Below are positions 44,790-57,132 of a stretch of DNA of 64,000 nt, piece after piece (the stretch's first letter is position 1; every line of letters starts with the position of its first letter). The stretch covers positions 48,090,703-48,154,702 of the forward strand of contig JANAVB010005597.1 of NCBI GenBank assembly GCA_029216955.1, written 5' to 3'. A model generated the notes under the pieces. It saw nothing but the letters and a program-made list of their open reading frames with translations, did no database searches and was not told where the DNA came from. The translations under genes were made by a program, and so were the position numbers. This DNA is from Iris pallida. Taxonomy: Eukaryota; Streptophyta; Magnoliopsida; Asparagales; Iridaceae.

Positions 44790-47700
44790 TGTCACGCCCC
44801 AGAACCAGAATACTGGAGAGCGGGGGAATGACTCAGCCAGCTACGTATTACGGGTAAATGAATACCGTATAATACGATCAATGCTGTCTAAAAGACAAAG
44901 GGGTGCATACTACATGAAAGTCTCGCTATGGTCACTTCACATCTATTGTCTCAATCATTCAAACAAGAAGCAATAACAGAGAACATTTAAGAATAAGCAA
45001 TAAGGCGTCCCAAACGCTTAGTCAAGATGTTCTTGAGATCTGGCTTTACAAAACATAGCCAGATGATATAGCAACATATACACAATTGTTATCAGCTGCA
45101 GTCTGACTTAATTACAATTATGTAAAAGTAAGTACAAGACAATCCGACTAACATGTCGGTGCCAAGCGGCTAAGTATAAAGGTAATTAACAAAACGAGCG
45201 GTGAAGTATGGAACCCACTCGAGTCCTCCTGCGATCATTCCTCTAGTATTGACCATCTTGGAGGTAGAAGTAAGCTGAGTCCTCGGGAACTGGCTCTAAA
45301 TCTGGCCATGCAAAACCAGAGAGGTTAGACCTCTAATAGCAAGTACCGCAAGGAAGCACGATATGAGACATTAAACCAGTAAATAAGAGAATATAATAAT
45401 AGACCTCTGCTTGCTACTGGGATTCACATAACATCACGGCACTTCGAACCAACCTTCCAACCAAACAAGGACAGAAGTTGGCCCGTCATGTCTTGATGTT
45501 CTGATCATCTCAGTTAGGTAACAGAGTAGGTACAGTACACAAACAAATCAACTTAAACGGCCATCCAACTCCTACGGCTTACTACTGTGAGTTCCAAGTT
45601 ATCCTGGAATTATGTAATAAAGATTTTTCAGTTCTTACTATGGACAAGCAAGGCTAGTCGATCCAATCTATCAATTGTGCCAATCATGAATTAGACGAGT
45701 CCCAGCAGGACGCCCGTCATCAATATATAATATACAACAAATAGTATAACCAGATACCGCTCCATGCCCGTGTGGCAGGTTTGCAGTATCTGTGGGGACC
45801 AGCCGGCCTGTCGGGCACTACTAGTCCAAAGAGGGCTGCCATGTAAGAACTCGGGAATCCATTCTCTCCATGCAATCATTATTTTTATTTAACTTAATAG
45901 TCTCTACGTTGAGTGAAATCCCATGCCGTGGATCATGGTCATTCGGAATGAGTACTTTCGTACAGGGTACGATATGCACAACTCTACAACGATGCCCGTA
46001 CGGTTAGGTTGTAGGTCTTACATAACGTAATGCAACAATCCAAACTAACCACGGAACAATCATGCCTTGACCATAAAGTACACATGCTTCTTTTATAGTA
46101 AAATAAATAAATAAATAAATTGAAGCCTAAATGTGTGCCTGTATGTCAATATTCGGGATCGGCCAATCGATTATAGTAGTTCATACTTAATATGAACGTG
46201 TCTCATTCATTCATTTCAATAAGACGACTAGCCAGTCTCTTAGTTCCATCTAGGAACGCATGATCAATAATTAATCAAGATAACAATCAATGTTAATTAA
46301 TGCCAAATTCGAAAAATAAACATTGGAAAATAAATAATGTTTGGGAAATAAAGAATCTCATGCGCTGTGGGAAATGATTGGGGAATAAATAAATCTCATG
46401 CACTGCGGGAAATGTTTGGGAAATAAAGAATCTCATGCGCTGTGGGAAAGGTTGGAAAATAAATAATATCATGCGCCTGAGGAAAATGATTGGAAATAAA
46501 TAATATCATGCGCCTGAGGAAAATGATTGGGAAATAATTAAACTCATGCGCTGTGGGAATGCGGCTGTGAGAAATAAATATCATGCGCTGTGGAATAAGA
46601 TTGGAAAATAAATAATCCATGCGCCTGAGGAATGAGATTGGGAAACAAATAATCTCATGCGCCTGAGGAATGCGGCTGTGGGAAATAAATATCATGCGCT
46701 GTGAAATAAGATTGGGAAATAAATAATCCATGCGCCTGAGGAATGAGATTGGAAAACAAATAATCTCATGCGCCTGAGGAATGCGGCTGTGGGAAATAAA
46801 TATCATGCGCTGTGAAATAAGATTGGGAAATAAATAATCCATGCGCTTGAGGAATGAGATTGGGAAACAAATAATCTCATGCGCTGTGAAATAAGATTGG
46901 AAAATAAATAATCCATGCGCCTGAGGAATGAGATTGGGAAACAAATAATCTCATGCGCCGTGGGAAATAAATATCATGCGCTGTGGGAAAGGTTGGGAAA
47001 TAAATAACCATGCGCTGTGGAATAAGATTGGGAAATAAATAATCCATGCGCCTGAGGAATGAAGATTTGATGCGCTGTGGGAATAAAGATTTTCATGCGC
47101 CGAGGAATGAAGATTTGATGCGCTGTGGGAATAAAGATTTCCATGCGCCGAGGAATGAAGATTTGATGCGCTGTGGGAATAAAGATTTCCATGCGCCGAG
47201 GAATGAAGATTTGATGCGCTGTGGGAATAAAGATTTCCATGCGCCGAGGAATGAAGATTTGATGCGCTGGGACTGTCCTTCTTCTCCGAATTTTCTGAGA
47301 ACAGAACCATGGGAACCATGGAAGCCATTGCTTCCAAGCTTCATAAATCCTTCATTCCAAGTCCAAATATGGACTTCCATAGGTCAAAATTGGGTAGAAC
47401 GAAATTCTCTACAACATGGAACCATCAAAACTTGAAGATAACAAAGTTTACTAGATCAAACCTAAGAAATCCGAAAATGTAACAAACTTAGATCTACAAC
47501 AAATAAGTCATGGAAATTGAAAATGCTAAGTACTAAAGAGACTTAAAATCAAATAGGGAAGATGATGGAACAATAAAAATAGGGATCCATCAAGAAGCAA
47601 GTTGGCACTTGCCTATCTCTTCTAGGTTGGTGGAAGAGTTATGAGGAAGAAGAAGAGTAATGGTGAAGTAATGAAGAGAGAGAAAGGAGATGGGCTTTAA

Positions 47701-47960
47701 ATGGAAGGGGTGGTGGTAGGTGGGGGTTTATTTCGGTTCATGATGAACCAACATAATTAAACCAATCTGAGCCGAACCCATAACAAAGCTAAAACAGAGT
47801 ATAAAAGCAGAAAGTAAAGTGCAAAAAATAAAATTGCAGAAAATTAATTAACAGAAAATTAAAGGAATTTAAATACAGAACAATACATGATAAATATTAA
47901 ATGAATACATTCCAGCAGTACATGTATTTAGAATACGTATTCCGGGAACGGGAAGTGACA
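44790..47960 (-). repeat. Element C 5' LTR
   Basis: A 3171-bp direct repeat of 36489-39599. TACAT follows at 47961-47965. Confidence 0.95.
46320..47258 (-). repeat. ATGCGC minisatellite in element C 5' LTR
   Basis: Same array as at 38036-38907, but with four full copies of the 48-bp terminal unit instead of two and fewer units in the middle part. Unit number has therefore changed in at least one LTR since insertion. Confidence 0.9.
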
Positions 47961-47985
47961 TACATAATAATATATAATTAAACAA

Positions 47986-48522
47986 GGGTAAAGTGCAAAA
48001 AATCCTTGTTAGATTCCCGCTTTTGGCACTAAAAGATCCTATGCTCTTAAAATTCCTAAAAGTATGAAATCTGCTCATTTTGTCCCCTTTCCGTTAACTG
48101 ATGTTAAGTGGGATGTGTAATGACCATTTTACCCCTCCACTCTCTCCCCTCCTCTCCGGTGGTGCGGGAAGGAGGAGGAGGGAGGCGGGGCCGGGGCGGG
48201 GAGGAGAAGGAGGAGGGGGGCTGGGCTGGCCGGGGCGGGGAGGGGGGGTGCTCGCCGGAGCAACGAGGGGGGCTGAGGGGGACGGGGAGGAGGAGGAGGG
48301 GGCTGGCCGGAGGGAGGAGGGGAGAGGTTAGGGAAGGGGAGAGTTTAGTTTAGTTTAGTTTTTTTTTTAATATAAAAAAATGTTATTTAACGGTCAACAT
48401 ATGGTAAGGGGCTGGCCGAGCAAGTCATAGATTGCGGGGGTCTTTATTTGCTAAATTTGACTAAAATATCTTTCTACTCAAAAGGTGCACATTTAACGAG
48501 GTTTTTTTTTTGCAATTTACCC
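47986..48522. mobile_element. Complete Mutator-type MITE, 537 bp
   Basis: Terminal inverted repeats: left GGGTAAAGTGCAAAAAATCC, right (reverse complement) GGGTAAATTGCAAAAAA...CCTCGTTA. The 9-bp direct repeat ATTAAACAA flanks it exactly at 47977-47985 and 48523-48531. A 9-bp duplication with TIRs starting in G points to the Mutator superfamily. No transposase. The middle (48165-48330) is strongly G-rich on the plus strand with GGCTGGCCGG blocks and runs that could form quadruplexes. Confidence 0.88.
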
Positions 48523-49210
48523 ATTAAACAATTAGTTAGAATTTATTTATTTTTTAATTTTTAATTACGTGAGGATATACATATGGCTTAAACGGCTCAT
48601 TTGTAACCGTTTTAAAGCCTTTTCATAAAGGATAGAGATGTGCCAAAGATTTGCTCAATTATTTAATATTTTTTGCTAATTTTATTTATATTATGTCAGA
48701 TACAAAATTGATGAACTGGTCAAGCCAAGTCGAACCAAATCAAATCAATCAGTCCCTAACCAAACCAACCAGTTGTTAGTCGTACGAGGCATAAGACCCT
48801 GACTGGATGACGGAAGATTAGTGGATCGAGCCACATGACGTATTATTTCTTTCATTTATGAAATTGGTGAGAGTTAAGGACAGTGCGCCCAAAAGACATG
48901 CAATACAACGTGTACAAAGTCCCGTGCGTAACGTCAGACATTAAAAAAGTTGTTAGTCGCCTGTCATTTTACCCATAACACACCCACTCTTACACCAATC
49001 TTAAGTGGGACCCATAGTTGAACAAAACTCATTTTAATTTCATAAAGCACGCATAGGAACTCAAAATAGGCGCTAGTAATATGGTTACGACACATGGACA
49101 AAAATTTCTATTTAGACCATTGACTTTTTAAAAGCTTATAATCAAGAGATGAGATGCATGCAATTCAACAGTTTGTAATTGATAAGTTTGTAAAAATAGA
49201 AACTCATGAG
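48523..49210. other. Upstream region of the 14-3-3 gene
   Basis: AT-rich, no gene recognised. Probably intergenic DNA and distal promoter of the 14-3-3 gene. No single TATA box could be chosen with confidence. Confidence 0.4.
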
Positions 49211-49464
49211 CAGTGTTATAAAAATCGAACCAGATCGACAGCTCCAAACGATTCACTCGTGAATATGTAATTTTTTCAGTCCGATTCAATATTGGTCAGA
49301 TGTTTTTTAAAACCAAGTATTTTTGTAAAGAATAATGTCCATCAAGGATTAAACTTGGGCCACTTACATAATTCCGTAGTTGAACCAAATAGTTGAATGG
49401 ATTTCAGCTGACCCAGTGTCGTGGCCGGTTCAATCAATCTCCGGTCTGGTTTCTAAAACAGTGG
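49211..49464. mobile_element. MITE-like palindromic repeat, tentative
   Basis: The left end CAGTGTTATAAAAATCGAACCAG and the right end, reverse complemented (CACTGTTTTAGAAACCAGACC), are imperfect inverted repeats about 250 bp apart. Similar AAAACCAGACCGG ends are common in short plant DNA transposons. No clear target duplication. It lies within about 200 bp of the first 14-3-3 exon. Confidence 0.4.
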
Positions 49465-49659
49465 TAATTAGTATTTTTGAACAACAATCAACTATTTCTC
49501 CGGTGAATAACTGACCATCTGGCCACGCGGCAATCTCCTACTGGCTTCTTGACCGGTCATGGGCGAGCATTTCTAGGACTCGGACCCCTTCATCCCCGAA
49601 CTCCATTCCAAATCCCTAATTCCGAAATTAGCAGCAGATCAACCAAAATTTATTTCGAG

Positions 49660-50282
49660 GTAATTTCTCCGATGTTTCCATGATTTATTGATAATTGTTA
49701 GTACTTCATTTTCTATGTTAATTCTCGATTAATTTCATAATTATTCTTCTGTTTCTTGAGAGATCGATATGATTCTTCGTTTAATTTCACAAAATTTTCA
49801 TGCTATTCACTTGATTCCATATAGATTTTCCCATTCCTTTTAATTTCTAGTAGACAATCAAGAATCCAAGCCTTTTTTTAATTTTCTACTCGTGTAATTT
49901 TTTGTTTATTAATAAAGAACAAAGGAATAATAATTTTTTGTAGTTAATTTTCATGCATATTTTGATACTTCATCTAGAAAGCATGGTCACTCGAAAAATC
50001 AATCCCGAGACTTCTCTGACACGTACTGGGACGGACACCCCAAAATACATCACGACACACTAAAATAGTTACCGGCTCAATACCTTTGTCGATGTCATAT
50101 TCATGTGCGTGCAACAAGTGTGCAAATTAATCTTCTACTCATTCTTTCGCCAATTTTGGTTCTTTTAACACAGTGGCAATAAATCTTTTTCTGATATACA
50201 CTTTCAAGATAAAAATTGTGAGAAGGGTTAAGATTTTGCATACAGAAAGTTAAGATTTTGATTGAGATTCATCTAATTGCAG
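49660..50282 (+). other. Intron in the 5' UTR of the 14-3-3 gene
   Basis: A 623-bp interval with donor GAG|GTAATTTC and acceptor TAATTGCAG|AGTAGAAAA. The preceding exon, about 49560-49659, has no ATG in a good context. The splice sites are inferred from sequence only. Confidence 0.55.
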
Positions 50283-50318
50283 AGTAGAAAAGTGAGACAA
50301 AAGGAAAGCACGAACAAT

Positions 50319-53300
50319 ATGTCTCCAGATGATTCTTCCCGTGAAGAGAATGTATACATGGCTAAGTTAGCAGAGCAAGCGGAGCGGTACGAGGAGATGG
50401 TGGAGTTCATGGAGAAGGTGGCCAAGACGGTGGATGTGGAGGAGCTCACCGTCGAGGAGCGGAACCTTCTGTCCGTCGCCTACAAGAACGTGATTGGGGC
50501 CCGCCGGGCTTCATGGCGCATCATCTCCTCCATTGAGCAGAAGGAGGAGAGCCGTGGGAACGAAGATCACGTGAACATGATCAAGGAGTACCGCAGCAAG
50601 ATCGAGACTGAGCTAAGCAAGATCTGTGATGGGATCCTCAAGCTCCTTGAGACCCACCTCATTCCTTCCTCTACTGCTGCCGAGTCCAAGGTTTTTTACC
50701 TTAAGATGAAGGGAGACTACTACAGGTTATATGGATTCATACTAAAAGAAACTGTTCACAAAGTGTTCACTGTTCTATATACGATCATGAAGGGAATTTT
50801 CCATCTCATCTTGTTGTTATATTGTGTAAAATTCTTGTCAGGTACCTTGCAGAGTTCAAGACTGGAGCTGAGAGGAAAGAGGCAGCTGAGAGCACTCTAG
50901 TGGCATACAAGTCTGCTCAGGTCGATCCTTAAATATACCCCTTCATTTCTTTGTGCCATATAGCATTCCTTTTATATTATATGCTGCAAATATTTTATAC
51001 TTTTAACCTGGTTCCTGACTTTCCAGTTTTTCTTTTACATTCTGTGACCACTATACTATATTTATTAAGGTGTTAATTATCTTGATGTCAACAAGGGAGT
51101 TATCTAACTATCAGATACATGTCCAGATAATTATTTATCTGGTTTGACGATTCTTTCTGGTTTGAAAGTTGACACATTCCTGCATAACTATATAACAACA
51201 TAGTCCTATTAATATAAGTCCGATCATGAAATAGTCCAATAATTTGAATTTATTCCTATATTTATTTTGTGTTACAATCACATATTATAAATCTATAGGT
51301 TTTTTTTATTACTTATCGTTTACCTTCCTATCTTATATTTTGGTTTACCATAGTTTTACTATATGTTGGCCTAAAATTTTGACCTGTTTTATTCGTAGGA
51401 CATTGCTCTTGCTGATCTAAGTCCAACTCATCCAATAAGGCTCGGCCTGGCGCTCAACTTTTCAGTGTTCTACTATGAGATTTTGAACTCGCCGGACCGT
51501 GCTTGCAGTCTTGCAAAGCAGGTTTATTTCTGAATCTTGTGTGGTTGACATAGAGAATTAATTGATTGTTGGATTAACAATAAACACGCATCCACTTTTA
51601 CAGTAAGACTTGATTGACAGATATTCTTTTTGTTTTTTATTTTACATGTTTCTTTTTCATACTGAAGGGTATATTGTGTACTCTATATAGTTTTTCAATG
51701 TCGAGATGATTTTTCAGTTTAACTTCTTGCAAGTATTATTATCAGAGTAGATAAGAATATGGACTCGTAGACCTGACAATTCTATACAACATGGATGCTA
51801 TGACGCAGATGTCATGTTATGTTATGTCTTTGCTATTTTATACAACATGTATTCGATACTAACACGAACACACCAAATACACGTGGGCACGACAATATGG
51901 GTTTATTATTTTCACTACATCTGTATCATATTGCATCATATCTGTGTCCATGCAACGAAAATTGCAATACAATGCTTGTTTATGCAGTTAAATCTATAGT
52001 ACCAGTTTAACTTTAATACCTTGTTTTAGTAAGGGGAATGATGCAGGATACAAATCTTCTTTTTAAACTGTACTGGTAGTAAGATATGGACTAGGTAAAT
52101 AGAAATGAAAAAGAGATGTTTCCAATTCATCAAAATCAGAATGTTTTTCTACATCCATATGATTTACTAAAGTTGATCGGTGAGCTGTCGGTATTAAGCT
52201 TTAGCCCGATGGATTGAGTGCATCACTTAATCCACATACCTCTTGTAGCCCTTCCAATGCTACCATATCCTCTAAGGTGTAAGCTATTGTTATGTTAGGT
52301 TCGTAGTAGCAGTTGGCATGTTTATTCGTATTTCTTTGAAGGACTATAACAAAAATTATAAACAGACACTCAAGAAATTTTCATATTTTCATGTAATTAT
52401 ACATTTATCATAAGCACATACTATCTCACATACTCTTAACAAAAGTTTAGGAACACGTTCTCAAGCATAAAGCACATGTGATGAAACTGTCCTTGTAGTG
52501 GTACAAATATTTACTTTTCTTCCCTTTTCGCTTGGTCATTGTCCATGTCATGTAACCCTACCTCCCTTCTTAATAGAACAGCCTATGGGCTCGAATAGCT
52601 CATCTCTTTGTACAATAACGTGAGTTGAATTCTGTATCATATGCTACCCTTGACACAGAATATATGGAGGCCTGTTACCCATTGTAAGTTTTATGGATTG
52701 GTTGTTTGTCAAGTAGGGACTCATTCAGCCAATCACTCTTCCCTCTTGGTGGGGCTCCCACGACAGATCCACCCATGGCTTGGAGCTGCTGTGTTTCTTA
52801 GAATCATGCAGTAAGCCATTGACTTGGCTCTCCAATTTTGTGTTCCACTAGCACTTATGGAGGGGAGATCCATCACAACATCTATCAATCAACTAGGACT
52901 TCTGTGCTTTTCTTTTTCATCATAGGTCTTGTTTGGGGTGTTGGTGGGTGAAAACCTGTTGACTCCATCTGTTGCACCACTTCTTCGTTTGCTTACCTTT
53001 GGAAGGCAAACCTGCCTCACGGCCAAAGGATGAGCACATCCCTGTACCTGCTGTTCTCAACTTCAAAGGCGACCCAATTCTTCTAAAACTGCAATGTCAC
53101 CTCCTTTTTCATGTTCCTTATCTGCAACATTTCTATTTTGCTGTGCAAATGCCTCCACATGATTCCCTTTGGTGTGGCCTAATCCATATAAATGTCATAT
53201 TGAACAGGTTGTGATGTTTTGAGGCATGTTTTCTAGTTACTGTTTTATCTACCTTTCGAAGGCAAACGTGCCTCACGGCCAAAGGATGTTCACATCCCTG

Positions 53301-56300
53301 TTCCTGCTGTTCTCAACTTCAAAGTCGACCCAATTCTTCTAAAACTTCAATGTCACCTCTTTTCATGTTCCTTATATGCAACATTTCTAATTTTGCTGAG
53401 CAAACGCCTCCACATGATTCCATTTGGTGTGGCCTAATCCATATAAATGTTATATTGAACATGTTGCGACGTTTTGAGGCATGTTTTCTAGTTACTGATT
53501 TATCCTTCGCTGTCCAATATATTTTCCTTATAAACTCTGTCATATGTAGCTATAAGCATGAATCTGTGTTAATATATGTACATATAATTGCACACAAACG
53601 AATGTCCTTATTATCATCGTGCTTGTGTGAATCCAATATTTGCATACATTTATGTGAAAATAACGGGGGAGTCATTGCTTTTCGCTCGTTGCTCTGTGTC
53701 ATGGATGTGAATGTGGTTCCCCATAGTAAATCGTGCTATCTTTCTTATTTGTTTTGACTCCCTTCTAGTTTTGGGGAACTTTTGGAGGATGCTTCTTGGA
53801 TGCATGAGCTTATACCGCATGACCAATGAGGTAGAATTAGGTGCCAAGCATCTTAGGGTTTTTGGCAAGACCCTACCTTGGAATAGTTACCTTGTGACGC
53901 AGGACACTAAGGGAAACCCTATATGGAACGACACAGATGATGAGAATCAAGCACACGAATGCAAGAACCGTGATGAAAAGCTAGATGTTTGGAACTTATG
54001 TTAAGTACAATGGATTTCAATATGTAGATTCAATCCTAGACGACGATGATCCAATGGCACAAAGATATCCATGTAAGTCGAGCAATGGAAAAAAGATAAT
54101 AGTGAATCTAGCAAGAAGCAACATAGAAAGTAGAAACCACAAAACATTGTAACAAAGTAAGATTAGGGTTACATGAGAATCAGTGGAAGTGATCCACACA
54201 ATAAAAAATGTCCATTCTTACTTTTTTGGAAGATGTTCCTCTGCTTGAAGCCTTCAACCACAATCCGACGTATGGTCTTGATCTATTGAGGACGATGACA
54301 ATGTTTTTGGGTTGTAATTGTGTAATAGATGATTAGCAGATGAACAGGGGCTCTCTTTTTTCCTAAAGAACAAAGGGGAAAAAATAACTAGAGGCTGTTT
54401 GGGTTTGATGGTGGGTGAGGAGGCATGGAGGGATTGTGGTTGGGGTGCACAGCAGCTAGGGGGTTCCTTGTCTGGTCTTGCCGGCAAGGAGGTGCTGGCT
54501 CGGCCAACACAGGAGGGAAAGTCTGCCTGTAGGAGGATGCATAAATCTTACCTTATTTTGGTCGGATCTGAATGAATAAAAAAAATATAAATTTAGGGAA
54601 AAGGGAAAAAAATCATGGATAAATGCAAGCAACTCTTTCGTAGTCCAGGCGATCTTTTCATAGGCGGTATCCCCCAATTGAATTGGCAGATTTTTTTTTT
54701 TTTAATTGGCAGATTATAGTCAATGAGTTTAATTAGTCGATTTATTAGTGAACAAGGAATAATATTATTATCTAGGTGGGTGAATAAATTGACCTTGAAA
54801 CAACAATGATTAATTACTATTGCTATATAGCAAGCTTGTATTTATCTTTCTTACCTTTTCTTTATCTTTGTTACCTTTTCTTAATAACGAGAAACAATTT
54901 GAGAGATCCGAGTCGATCCCTAGAATTACTGGTCCTGGTGCAATCAGGGAATAAGCCTGCTTGTAGGTAGGTGGGTGCAAGCAAGGAAGATGGGGCCAAA
55001 TTCTTGCTCGGACACAAAAATCAATAACTAGCAAGAGAGAATAGGAGGGGTCCTAGTGTTTGGCGGCAACTAGCGCTCACAGAGAGGATGTTGTGTGACT
55101 AGGATTGGATGAATAAGAAGGAAGTAGTACTAGGGTTTTCTAGGCTTTCACACCTAGGATTAGGGGCTTCGCATCCTTGGCTTCACACCAAATTTCCAAT
55201 TCTCTTGCAGTCGCAAATAATTCATCCAATAATTCTTTCAATAATCATAAAGGCTGATTACATCCTTGTTTATAAACTTTGTATTCTTGGAAAACAAGTC
55301 CCAAGTTCAATAAGTCCTAAATAAAATAAAGTGCAAGCTAACTAAAAACTGTCTCAGACTCCAATGAACCTAAATAGATTCAAACAGACTCAAATAAAAG
55401 AAACTATCCAAATAGATAACTTGACTAATCTGAAACTCGAACCGGATCTTCATCACCTTGCTTAAGGAATTTGGTGTCATCATAGACGGTTGGTGTTAGA
55501 TTGATAGTTGGTCATAAGAACTGTCAGTTCTTTTGTGAACTCGTAAGTGCACTTACAAGCGTGTCCAGCACTTCGTTTGTTCACCTACTTCCATGATATT
55601 GCACTTATGCTTCCATAATATTTATCCAACAATTTATTGGAATTGATCCTTGGAAATGACAAGTCTCTCATCTCTCAAAGGAACTTGTGTCACTTATTTT
55701 ATGGAGCTTTCCTATGCTTCATAACTTACCCTGTTCTAATGAGAGAAGTTTTGAATGAGATGATTTGGGTTTGGTAACTATACCTACAAACCACAAACAC
55801 GCAAACAATTTGAAGGAGATCACGCATGATTTTCTAACAAATTTCATGGGAATGGTATTTGATGGGTAAGCATTTCAAAATGTACAAGTTAATAAATGTT
55901 ATATAAATAAATAAAACAGTTGATGTTTTTTCAGTTTACTCTTGAAACTGTTAAATCTTGCCACATTTTTTCTTTCTGTTGTTTAGTCACAAGTCATTGG
56001 ACAGTATACTGCGATTTACATTTTGATGGCAGCTTGTTTGATTGATTGTATCATCTGCGTGGAAGTAGATCATAGTTTAACCTTCTTTAGGTTTCTCACT
56101 GTAGCAGAGTTTGTTTCTCCATAATTTACTGTTTGTTGGAAGGACTTTATAACCTTAATACTAAATCTACCTCGTGTTAATTTGGATAAGTGAATTTGTA
56201 TTGAAATCTTTTTATCATCAAGAATGGCTTTGGATTTGTCAAATTCCTTCTGTTGGATATGCAAGTTGATAGATATTGTAAAATATGTTGAATAGTTGAC

Positions 56301-57132
56301 ATTGAAGTCAACTTGCTGTTACTTTACCTTCTATATCTTTCCCTAGTATGATCCTTCAGCTGCTTCTATCCTTATCCTCCTGCTGAAGATTGTATTTAAT
56401 TGTTGCATCATATAAGACGTCATGAAATGTGTCTTCTTAGTCCTGACCTCTGTAGTCTCGGTTCAAGTTAGTAATTTTGAGCTATATCTTTCTGAATCCT
56501 ACTGTAGTCCAAAAGGGGAAATTGGAAAGTCCAAATTTCAGTGTAGGATTGTTGGATGAACTTCAGAAGCTCTAATTACACATGGAAGTCAGTATTTCTC
56601 AGGGCCTTATATTTAAGGAAGTTGTATATGAAACGACATGCTCGCATATATTTTGTACGCTTCTCTTACTTTTCAGTGACAATAAGTTTGGACAGTCGTT
56701 ACAGACTTACAGTATCTTACTTGGGCACAATAAACTCCAATTAGTTCTTGTTCCGATATTTCATACTTGGTTGGTTTATCTATTTTGATATACTTCTCTC
56801 ATGATTATGGTGCATCTGCTCCTGACAGGCATTTGATGAGGCTATCTCTGAGCTCGACTCTCTGGGTGAGGAATCTTACAAGGATAGCACATTGATCATG
56901 CAGCTTCTCCGAGACAATTTGACTCTATGGACCTCTGATATTCAGGTCTCTCTCTCTCTCTCTTCCAAATCCATTGTTTGTTGTTCGTCTGCAGAGCAAG
57001 TTGTTTTTCCCCCACCCGAGTCTGCTTTGCTTGTTACTGTTTCACATCATTCTATAATCCATGTTTTCTGGTTGCTAGGAGGAAAATGCTGGAGATGAGA
57101 TCAAAGAGGCCCCGACAGGAGAAGGGAACTGA
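50319..57132 (+). CDS. 14-3-3 protein (GF14-like, non-epsilon group), five coding exons
   Basis: Dimeric adaptor that binds phosphoserine/phosphothreonine motifs on client proteins in cytosol and nucleus. Coding exons: 50319-50725, 50842-50920, 51399-51521, 56829-56945 and 57079-57132; all introns are GT-AG and phases fit. The product is 259 residues, the usual length. The start [20 protein letters not shown] is chosen because family homology begins there; the frame is open 14 codons upstream, but that part overlaps the inferred UTR intron. Signature 1 ([11 protein letters not shown]) is at 48-58, signature 2 (YKDSTLIMQ...) at 220-239. The phosphopeptide pocket is complete: K56, R63, R136 and Y137. 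The acidic C-terminal tail ends [13 protein letters not shown]. This is the only intact cellular gene in the window. Its fourth coding exon follows a 5.3-kb intron. Confidence 0.95.
51522..56828 (+). other. Large third coding intron of the 14-3-3 gene
   Basis: A 5307-bp intron, donor CAG|GTTTATTT and acceptor CTGACAG|GCATTT. It holds the tandem duplication at about 52990-53510 and mixed AT-rich DNA. No intact gene: small frames such as 53711-54004 show no recognisable domain. Parts (about 53760-54540 and 55100-55500) look like remnants of other sequences, but I could not classify them. Confidence 0.85.
52990..53510 (+). repeat. 256-bp tandem duplication inside the 14-3-3 intron
   Basis: Two diverged copies, aligned at GAAGGCAAAC (53002 and 53258). 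Shared blocks include TGCCTCACGGCCAAAGGATG, CTGCTGTTCTCAACTTCAAA, CCTCCACATGATTCC and TTGAGGCATGTTTTCTAGTT. Differences are scattered substitutions and small indels, so the duplication is not recent. No function recognised. Confidence 0.85.

Larger units (their letters stand above)
36489..47960 (-). mobile_element. Element C: Ty3/gypsy chromovirus (Tekay/Del-like), recent
   Basis: Minus strand, 11.5 kb, with LTRs of 3.1 kb (36489-39599 and 44790-47960) and a perfect 5-bp target duplication TACAT (36484-36488, 47961-47965). Internal order is gag-PR-RT-RNase H-IN-chromodomain. Polypurine candidate AAGGAGGGTAGAGA (minus strand, 39613-39600) touches the 3' LTR. The LTRs differ at about 1-2% of positions plus repeat-number changes, so it is young. 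After the 5' LTR the sequence is AGATTTTAGTGGTGGCCC, not the iMet site; the primer tRNA was not identified. Confidence 0.95.

Noticed and set aside
48101..48353. Gly/Arg-rich frames
   Set aside because: They come from the G-rich core of the MITE.
53711..54004. 97-codon frame in the 14-3-3 intron as a nested gene
   Set aside because: No domain, no clear start context, and no sign of conservation in the sequence itself.
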